Below, in pieces: positions 5,343 to 9,660 of a stretch of DNA of 9,660 bases. Positions within the stretch are counted from its first letter, which is position 1. Every line of letters begins with the position of its first letter. Where the stretch lies: positions 1-9,660 of the forward strand of contig JAGAFT010000146.1 of the NCBI GenBank assembly GCA_017627975.1, written 5' to 3'. The notes beneath the pieces are model-generated. The model did not search any database and was not told the DNA's origin. It was given only the letters and a program-made list of their open reading frames with translations. Both the position numbers and the translations under genes were made by a program. Source of the stretch: Oscillospiraceae bacterium (GTDB lineage Bacteria > Bacillota_A > Clostridia > Oscillospirales > Oscillospiraceae).

Positions 5343-6206
5343 ATGGGACAGAAAGTAAATCCGCACGGCCTGCGCGTCGGTGTTATTAAAGACTGGGATT
5401 CCAGATGGTACGCCAGAGAAGAAAAGGTCGGCGATCTGATCGTTGAAGACTACAAGATCCGCGAGTATCTCAAGAAGGCCCTCTATTCCGCCGGTGTCCC
5501 CACCATTGAGATCGAGCGCGATTCCTCCAAGGTCCGTGTTTACATCCACTGCGCCAGACCCGGCGTCGTGATCGGCAAGGGCGGCCAGGAGATCGAGCGT
5601 CTGCGCCAGGAAGTGGAAAAGCTCATCGGCAAGCCGGTGGCTCTCTCCATCGTCGAGGTCCGTACGCCCGACACGAACGCTCAGCTGGTTGCCGAGAACA
5701 TCGCGCAGCAGCTTGAGAAGCGCATCGGCTTCCGCCGTGCGATGAAGAACGCCATGGGCCGCGCCATGAGAATGGGCGCCCGCGGCATCAAGGTCAAGTG
5801 CGGCGGCCGTCTTGGCGGCGCCGAGATCGCCAGAAGCGAGTGCTATCACGAGGGTACCATTCCTCTGCAGACCATTCGCGCCGACATCGACTACGGCTTT
5901 GCCGAGGCGAACACGACCTACGGACGCATCGGCGTCAAGGTCTGGATCTACAAAGGCGAGGTTCTTTCCCAGACCCTTCGCACCACTCCGCGCACGATGG
6001 ATCTTTCCAAGCCGCAGGGTGAGCGCAGACGCCGTGACGACCGCCGCGGCGGTGACCGCCGTCAGGGCGGTTACAACCGTGACAACCGTGGTCAGGGCCA
6101 GGGCGGCGAGCGCCGTCAGGGCTACGGCAGCAGACCTGCCGGTCAGGGCGGTTACAACCGCGGGCCGCGTCCGGCTGCCCCGGCTAAGGAAGGAGGCAAC
6201 AACTAA
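5343..6206 (+). CDS. rpsC: 30S ribosomal protein S3, with long RG/GQ-rich C-terminal tail
   Basis: S3 lines the mRNA entry channel of the 30S subunit. [20 protein letters not shown] (1-20) is the standard start. The KH domain carries its GKGG loop at 78-81. The C-terminal domain includes [20 protein letters not shown] and [20 protein letters not shown]. The core ends near residue 215, but the protein is 287 residues against the usual 210-235. The extra 70 residues are low-complexity, rich in R, G, Q, D, N and Y, with RR clusters, RGG-type steps and two QGGYNR units (241-246, 268-273). The tail is probably disordered and may bind RNA. AAGGAGG precedes the ATG by about 8 nt. The stop overlaps the rplP start by one base (TAATG). 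Confidence 0.97.
   Translation: MGQKVNPHGLRVGVIKDWDSRWYAREEKVGDLIVEDYKIREYLKKALYSAGVPTIEIERDSSKVRVYIHCARPGVVIGKGGQEIERLRQEVEKLIGKPVALSIVEVRTPDTNAQLVAENIAQQLEKRIGFRRAMKNAMGRAMRMGARGIKVKCGGRLGGAEIARSECYHEGTIPLQTIRADIDYGFAEANTTYGRIGVKVWIYKGEVLSQTLRTTPRTMDLSKPQGERRRRDDRRGGDRRQGGYNRDNRGQGQGGERRQGYGSRPAGQGGYNRGPRPAAPAKEGGNN
6061..6160 (+). repeat. 19-bp direct repeat in the S3 tail
   Basis: An identical 19-bp sequence beginning GTCAGGGCGGTT occurs at 6061-6079 and 6142-6160, 81 bp (27 codons) apart and in the same frame, each encoding QGGYNR. Shorter CAGGGC and GCCGTCAGGGC pieces lie between. This suggests that the tail grew by repeat duplication. Confidence 0.85.
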
Positions 6207-6649
6207 TGTTAATGCCTAAGAGAGTAAAATACCGCAGAGTGCAGCGCGGCCGCATGAAGGGCAAAGCCTCCCGCGGCAACAAGGTCACCTACGGTGAGTT
6301 CGGCCTCTCCGCTCAGGAGCCCGGCTGGATTACCTCCAACCAGATTGAAGCCGCCCGTATCGCCATGACGCGTTACACCAAGCGCGGCGGTCAGGTCTGG
6401 ATCAAGATCTTCCCGGATAAGCCGGTCACTGCGAAGCCCGCAGAGACCCGTATGGGTTCCGGTAAGGGCGCACCCGAGTACTGGGTCGCCGTTGTGAAGC
6501 CCGGCAGAGTCATGTTTGAGATCGCGGGTGTTCCCGAAGAGATCGCACGTGAGGCGCTGCGTCTGGCCAGCCACAAGCTGCCCATCAAGACGAAGATCGT
6601 CGCCAAAGAGGCAGAGACTGAGAATGGTGGTGAAGATGATGAAGGTTAA
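6206..6649 (+). CDS. rplP: 50S ribosomal protein L16, with acidic C-terminus
   Basis: L16 (147 residues; usual 136-144) helps shape the A-site tRNA pocket of the 50S subunit. I chose ATG 6206 over 6212 because bacterial L16 normally begins M-L-x-P-K-R, and AGGAGG at 6191-6196 fits that start. The sequence shows [19 protein letters not shown] (1-19), [15 protein letters not shown], and [19 protein letters not shown], all diagnostic. The last twelve or so residues ([12 protein letters not shown]) form an acidic tail beyond the usual end, odd for a basic rRNA-binding protein. The start overlaps the rpsC stop by one base and the 3' end overlaps rpmC by 11 nt. Confidence 0.97.
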   Translation: MLMPKRVKYRRVQRGRMKGKASRGNKVTYGEFGLSAQEPGWITSNQIEAARIAMTRYTKRGGQVWIKIFPDKPVTAKPAETRMGSGKGAPEYWVAVVKPGRVMFEIAGVPEEIAREALRLASHKLPIKTKIVAKEAETENGGEDDEG

Positions 6650-6827
6650 TGAAATCCGTTCCAAGTCCGTGGAAGAGCTCGAAAAGACGCTCGTCGACCT
6701 GAAGAAGGATCTGTTCATGCTCCGCATGCAGCATGCCACCAATCATCTTGACAATCCCACACGGATTTCCGCTACCCGCCGCGACATCGCGCGTGTGAAG
6801 ACCGTGCTGCGCGAGAAGCAGAACTGA
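6639..6827 (+). CDS. rpmC: 50S ribosomal protein L29
   Basis: L29 (62 residues, typical 60-70) is a two-helix hairpin next to L23 at the tunnel exit. [20 protein letters not shown] and [18 protein letters not shown] match the family's two helices, with the usual [10 protein letters not shown] between. Several in-frame starts exist (ATG 6624, GTG 6627, ATG 6636, ATG 6639). I chose 6639 because it gives the conserved MK-x-NEIR start and GGTGGTGA (6626-6633), a near match to GGAGGTGA, lies 5 nt upstream. ATG 6636 cannot be excluded. The 11-nt overlap with rplP implies translational coupling. Confidence 0.95.
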   Translation: MKVNEIRSKSVEELEKTLVDLKKDLFMLRMQHATNHLDNPTRISATRRDIARVKTVLREKQN

Positions 6828-6841
6828 GGAGGTAAGGATAT

Positions 6842-7105
6842 ATGAATACTGAAAGAACTACTTCCCGTAAGACCCGCGTCGGTAAGGTCGTTTCTGACAA
6901 GATGGATAAGACGGTCGTTGTGATCGTGGAAGACCGCGTCGCTCACAAGACCTATAAGAAGATTATCGGCCGGACTTACCGCCTGAAAGCGCACGACGAG
7001 AACAACGAGTGCGGCGTCGGCGATATCGTCCGCGTGATGGAGACCCGTCCTCTGTCCCATGACAAGAGATGGCGTGTGGTCGAAATCGTAGAGAAGGCTA
7101 AGTAA
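6842..7105 (+). CDS. rpsQ: 30S ribosomal protein S17
   Basis: S17 (87 residues, typical) is a primary 16S rRNA binder with an OB fold. The motifs [20 protein letters not shown] (9-28), [20 protein letters not shown] and [20 protein letters not shown] are all characteristic. AGGAGGT (6827-6833) overlaps the rpmC stop codon and lies 8 nt before the ATG. It is 14 nt after rpmC and 12 nt before rplN. Confidence 0.98.
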   Translation: MNTERTTSRKTRVGKVVSDKMDKTVVVIVEDRVAHKTYKKIIGRTYRLKAHDENNECGVGDIVRVMETRPLSHDKRWRVVEIVEKAK

Positions 7106-7117
7106 GGAGGCGCCAGA

Positions 7118-7489
7118 ATGGTACAGCAGGAAACTTATCTGAAGGTCGCCGACAATACCGGCGCCAAAGAACTCAAGTGCATCCGCGTTCTGGGCGGCTC
7201 CAAGCGTAAGTACGCGAGCATCGGCGATGTCATCGTCTGCTCCGTGCGCAAGGCTGCACCGGGCGGCTCGGTGAAGAAGGGCGACGTCGTGAAGGCGGTT
7301 GTCGTCCGCACCGTGAAGCCGGTCCGCCGCGCAGACGGAACCTACGTCCGCTTTGATGAAAACGCTGCCGTTCTCATCAACACCGGTGATAAGAACCCCC
7401 GCGGAACCCGTATCTTTGGACCCGTTGCCCGTGAGCTGCGTGACAAGGAATACATGAAGATCCTGTCCCTGGCTCCCGAAGTGATCTGA
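7118..7489 (+). CDS. rplN: 50S ribosomal protein L14
   Basis: L14 (123 residues, 122 is typical) binds 23S rRNA at the subunit interface and contacts 16S helix 14; it is also where RsfS silencing factor docks in other bacteria. Key blocks are [20 protein letters not shown] (7-26), the basic [20 protein letters not shown], and [20 protein letters not shown] with FGPVARELR near the end. AAGGAGG, overlapping the rpsQ stop, precedes the ATG. In E. coli, L14 is the first gene of a separate spc operon; here no promoter is visible in the 12-nt gap, so S10 and spc genes are probably co-transcribed. Confidence 0.98.
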   Translation: MVQQETYLKVADNTGAKELKCIRVLGGSKRKYASIGDVIVCSVRKAAPGGSVKKGDVVKAVVVRTVKPVRRADGTYVRFDENAAVLINTGDKNPRGTRIFGPVARELRDKEYMKILSLAPEVI

Positions 7490-7504
7490 TGGAGGGCATA
7501 GAGA

Positions 7505-7810
7505 ATGAAGATTAAGAAAGACGATAAGGTAGTCGTTCTGTCCGGTAAGGACAAGGGCAAGCAGGGAAAAGTCCTCATTGCCGATCCGAAGGGCGCAAAG
7601 GTCGTTGTGGAAGGCGTAAACGTTGCCACCAAGCATCAGAAGCCCCGCAAGCAGGGCGAAGAGGGCGGCATCATCAAGGTCGAGACCCCGATCTACGTCT
7701 CCAAGGTCCAGCTGGTCTGCCCGAAGTGCGGCAAGGCCACCCGTGTCGGCTTCAAGGTCGAGAACGGAAAGAAGACCCGCGTCTGCAAGAAGTGCGGCGC
7801 AGAAATCTGA
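7505..7810 (+). CDS. rplX: 50S ribosomal protein L24, zinc-ribbon form
   Basis: L24 (101 residues, typical 101-105) starts 50S assembly and lies near the tunnel exit. The KOW motif is seen as [15 protein letters not shown] (9-23), followed by [12 protein letters not shown]. The C-terminal part holds two CxxC pairs, C72-x2-C75 and C94-x2-C97, which should bind one zinc. B. subtilis L24, as I recall it, has lost these cysteines, while many clostridial and deep-branching L24 proteins keep them. GGAGGG (7491-7496) lies 8 nt before the ATG. Confidence 0.97.
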   Translation: MKIKKDDKVVVLSGKDKGKQGKVLIADPKGAKVVVEGVNVATKHQKPRKQGEEGGIIKVETPIYVSKVQLVCPKCGKATRVGFKVENGKKTRVCKKCGAEI

Positions 7811-7830
7811 GAGAAAGGAGAAACTGAATT

Positions 7831-8370
7831 ATGACCAGAATGAAAGAAAAGTATCTTAATGAAGTTGCTCCTGCTCTGATGGAGAAATTTCAGTACAAGT
7901 CCGTGATGCAGATCCCCAAGATCGACAAGATCGTTGTCTCTGTCGGCTGCGGCGACTGCAAGGACAACGCCAAGGCCCTCGACGCGGTCATCAAGGACAT
8001 CTCCGCGATCACCGGTCAGCATGCGGTTGCCACCACGGCAAAGAAGTCCGTTGCAAACTTCAAACTGCGTGAAGGCATGAAGGTCGGCGTCAAGGTCACC
8101 CTGCGCCAGGACCGCATGTGGGAGTTCCTGGATCGTCTGCTCAACGTGGCTCTGCCCCGTGTGCGTGACTTCCGCGGCATCTCCGCCGACGCATTTGACG
8201 GACGCGGCAACTACAGCCTCGGCCTCAAGGAACAGATCATCTTCCCCGAGATCGAGTACGACAAGATCGAGAAGCTGCGCGGTATGAACATTGCAATCAC
8301 CACCACCGCTCAGACCGACGAAGAGGCACGTGAGCTTCTGCGGCTCATGGGCGCCCCGTTTGTGAGCTAA
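7831..8370 (+). CDS. rplE: 50S ribosomal protein L5
   Basis: L5 (179 residues, typical) carries 5S rRNA into the central protuberance and contacts the P-site tRNA and S13. [20 protein letters not shown] (1-20) matches the family start, which supports ATG 7831 over the in-frame ATG at 7840. Also visible are [36 protein letters not shown] and [20 protein letters not shown]. The usual glycine-rich strand appears as [15 protein letters not shown], with two cysteines. AAAGGAG (7814-7820) precedes the start by 10 nt. In E. coli, S8 represses translation from the start of this gene; I did not recognise that site here. Confidence 0.98.
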   Translation: MTRMKEKYLNEVAPALMEKFQYKSVMQIPKIDKIVVSVGCGDCKDNAKALDAVIKDISAITGQHAVATTAKKSVANFKLREGMKVGVKVTLRQDRMWEFLDRLLNVALPRVRDFRGISADAFDGRGNYSLGLKEQIIFPEIEYDKIEKLRGMNIAITTTAQTDEEARELLRLMGAPFVS

Positions 8371-8383
8371 GGAGGAAGCGACA

Positions 8384-8569
8384 ATGGCAAAGAAATCGAT
8401 GATTCTCAAGCAGCAGCGCGAGGCCAAGTTCTCGACCCGCAAGTACAACCGCTGCAAGATCTGCGGCCGTCCGCACGCTTACCTGCGCAACTACGGCATC
8501 TGCCGTATCTGCTTCCGCGAACTGGCTTACAAGGGCCAGATCCCCGGAGTCCGCAAGGCAAGTTTTTAA
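8384..8569 (+). CDS. rpsN: 30S ribosomal protein S14, type Z (zinc-binding)
   Basis: At 61 residues this is the short, zinc-binding S14 form (C+ type), against about 89-101 for the long C- form; the short form is sometimes named rpsZ. The four ligands are C24-x2-C27 and C40-x2-C43, inside [20 protein letters not shown] (22-41), and the end PGVRKASF is also typical. S14 belongs to the 30S head near the decoding site. AAGGAGGA, overlapping the rplE stop, gives the ribosome binding site. Unlike its neighbours it is followed by a 147-nt gap. Confidence 0.98.
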   Translation: MAKKSMILKQQREAKFSTRKYNRCKICGRPHAYLRNYGICRICFRELAYKGQIPGVRKASF

Positions 8570-8716
8570 TTCATGTTTTATCCGGTGGGAGCTGATCCCT
8601 CCCACCGAATAAATAAAGGATGTTGAAAGGCCGTGACCAATCAAGCATTGGCTCGGAACCTCAACGCCGAAACCGATCGGCAAAGCCGACGGTAACTCTA
8701 AACAGGAGGATAAACC
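8570..8716 (+). promoter_or_regulatory. Structured 147-nt gap between rpsN and rpsH
   Basis: No gene is visible. The first element is a perfect 9-bp stem CGGTGGGAG/CTCCCACCG (8583-8591/8599-8607) with a 7-nt loop, followed by AATAAATAAA, not a T-run, so it is unlikely to terminate. Next is CCAAT/ATTGG (8637-8641/8647-8651). Two mutually exclusive hairpins follow: GCCGA/TCGGC (8666-8670/8677-8681), or a longer one pairing ACCG-TCGGC (8672-8681, bulged A8676) with GCCGACGGT (8685-8693). The second ends 11 nt before the rpsH ribosome binding site. I see no convincing promoter. A mRNA processing or stabilising hairpin plus a translational switch for S8 are possible roles; both are inference. Confidence 0.6.
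8583..8607 (+). other. Perfect 9-bp stem-loop downstream of rpsN
   Basis: CGGTGGGAG (8583-8591) pairs with CTCCCACCG (8599-8607) around a 7-nt loop, 13 nt after the rpsN stop. The flanks are A/T-rich, but no T-run follows on either strand. It may protect the upstream mRNA end after cleavage or slow polymerase. Confidence 0.7.
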
Positions 8717-9115
8717 ATGCAAATCACAGATCCCATTGCAGACATGCTGACCCGTATCCGCAACGCCGGTACCGCAAAGCATGAAACCGTCGACGTCCCG
8801 GCTTCGAAGATGAAGAAGTCCATTGCGGAGATTCTTCTGAACGAAGGCTACATCAAGAGCTATCAGGTTCTCGATGATGGCACCCAGGGCGTCATTCGCA
8901 TTACTCTCAAGTATCTCCCCGGTAAGGAAAAGGCCATCCAGGGTCTCCGCCGCGTCTCCAAGCCCGGCCTGCGCGTGTATGCCGGCGCCGACGAGCTGCC
9001 CAGAGTTCTCAAGGGCCTCGGAATTGCCATCATCTCAACATCCAAGGGCGTCATGACCGACAAGGAAGCTCGCAAGCAGCATGTCGGCGGCGAAGTCCTT
9101 GCGTTCGTATGGTAA
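8717..9115 (+). CDS. rpsH: 30S ribosomal protein S8
   Basis: S8 (132 residues, typical) binds helix 21 of 16S rRNA early in 30S assembly and is the known autoregulator of the spc operon in E. coli. [18 protein letters not shown] (1-18) is the diagnostic start. The C-terminal signature [20 protein letters not shown], then VLAFVW, is intact. AGGAGG (8705-8710) lies 6 nt before the ATG. The 147-nt structured gap before it is unlike the tight spacing elsewhere and is a natural place to look for S8-dependent control. Confidence 0.98.
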   Translation: MQITDPIADMLTRIRNAGTAKHETVDVPASKMKKSIAEILLNEGYIKSYQVLDDGTQGVIRITLKYLPGKEKAIQGLRRVSKPGLRVYAGADELPRVLKGLGIAIISTSKGVMTDKEARKQHVGGEVLAFVW

Positions 9116-9127
9116 GGAGGTAGCAGA

Positions 9128-9660
9128 ATGTCCAGAATTGGTAGAGCACCCATTACCGTACCGGCCGGTGTTGAAGTCAAGGTTGACGAGCACAACCACA
9201 TTACGGTCAAGGGACCGAAAGGCACCCTCGAGCGCGACCTCGTTCCCCAGATGAAGGTTGAAATCGACGCAGGCGTCCTCCACGTGAAGCGCCCCGACGA
9301 TTCGAAGGAAAACCGTTCCCTCCACGGTCTGACCAGAACGCTGATCGACAACATGGTCGTCGGCGTGACCCACGGCTTCGAGAAGAAGCTCGAGATCAAC
9401 GGCGTCGGTTACCGTGCGGCGAAGGAAGGCAAGAATCTGGTCATGAACCTGGGTTATTCCCATCAGGTCACTGTTCCGGAGACGGACGACATCCAGATCG
9501 ATGTTCCCGATGCCAACCACATCACCATCAAGGGAATCGACAAGCAGAAGGTCGGCCAGTTTGCAGCAGAAGTTCGTGGTAAGAGACCTCCCGAGCCTTA
9601 TAAGGGCAAGGGCATCAAGTACGACTACGAAGTTGTCCGCCGCAAAGAAGGCAAGACCGG
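9128..9660 (+). CDS. rplF: 50S ribosomal protein L6 (3' end cut by window)
   Basis: L6 binds 23S rRNA near the sarcin-ricin loop and the factor-binding site. [17 protein letters not shown] (1-17) is the classic start, and the two homologous L6 domains are visible. [14 protein letters not shown] lies in the first. [20 protein letters not shown] leads into the second, which contains [20 protein letters not shown] and [16 protein letters not shown] (near 150-165). AAGGAGGT precedes the ATG, overlapping the rpsH stop. The frame is open for 177 complete codons to the window edge and ends ...RRKEGKT; normal L6 is about 178-182 residues, so only the last few are missing. It is not a truncated gene. 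Confidence 0.97.
   Translation, partial: MSRIGRAPITVPAGVEVKVDEHNHITVKGPKGTLERDLVPQMKVEIDAGVLHVKRPDDSKENRSLHGLTRTLIDNMVVGVTHGFEKKLEINGVGYRAAKEGKNLVMNLGYSHQVTVPETDDIQIDVPDANHITIKGIDKQKVGQFAAEVRGKRPPEPYKGKGIKYDYEVVRRKEGKT

Noticed and set aside
7105..7118. Separate spc operon promoter before rplN, as in E. coli
   Set aside because: Only 12 nt separate rpsQ and rplN, and I found no -35/-10 pair in the end of rpsQ.
8583..8607. Intrinsic terminator ending the transcript after rpsN
   Set aside because: The stem is strong, but A/T-mixed sequence follows instead of a T-run, on both strands, and no new promoter is visible before rpsH.
9128..9660. Truncated rplF
   Set aside because: The frame is open to the window edge and lacks only the last few residues expected for L6; the cut is made by the window.
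1..9660. Mobile elements, CRISPR arrays, attachment sites or defence genes
   Set aside because: No transposase, integrase, spaced direct-repeat array or tRNA-end duplication was seen; the whole window is accounted for by housekeeping genes.

Overview
This window is a housekeeping region: a tRNA-Thr/tRNA-Tyr pair, one membrane acyltransferase gene, and the start of the S10-spc ribosomal protein operon. All genes are on the + strand. It suggests a fairly GC-rich member of the Clostridia (Bacillota). The reasons are strong GGAGG ribosome binding sites before nearly every gene, a short four-cysteine (zinc) S14 encoded inside the spc cluster, an L24 with a CxxC/CxxC zinc ribbon, and the Bacillota-style L16 N-terminus. 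I cannot name the genus from sequence alone.

Layout. Bases 3-172 hold tRNA-Thr(UGU) and tRNA-Tyr(GUA), both with encoded CCA, closed by a textbook intrinsic terminator at 172-202. Bases 231-1292 encode a multi-pass acyltransferase-3 family protein that may share no function with its neighbours. Bases 1293-1690 hold a strong extended -10 promoter (TTGACT-17-TATATT, 1362-1390) and a transcribed leader of about 294 nt. The leader is full of stem-loops, including a complete intrinsic terminator (1547-1575) upstream of rpsJ. From 1691 to the end the order is rpsJ-rplC-rplD-rplW-rplB-rpsS-rplV-rpsC-rplP-rpmC-rpsQ-rplN-rplX-rplE-rpsN-rpsH-rplF, the canonical bacterial order; rplF is cut by the window end.

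Most genes are separated by 12-20 nt or overlap by 1-11 nt, as expected for one polycistronic, translationally coupled mRNA. Two gaps break this rule: 153 nt between rpsJ and rplC, and 147 nt between rpsN and rpsH. Both contain clear inverted repeats and no gene. Together with the attenuator-like leader they are the best candidates for unrecognised RNA regulation here: one before S10, one before L3/L4, and one before S8, all at places where r-protein autoregulation would make sense.

Other oddities are an exact 27-bp tandem duplication at the 3' end of rplC, a 70-residue Arg/Gly/Gln/Tyr-rich low-complexity tail on S3, an acidic tail on L16, and one mismatched base pair in each tRNA. I found no mobile element, CRISPR array, defence system or biosynthetic cluster. 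The possible novelty here is at the RNA level, not a new protein system.
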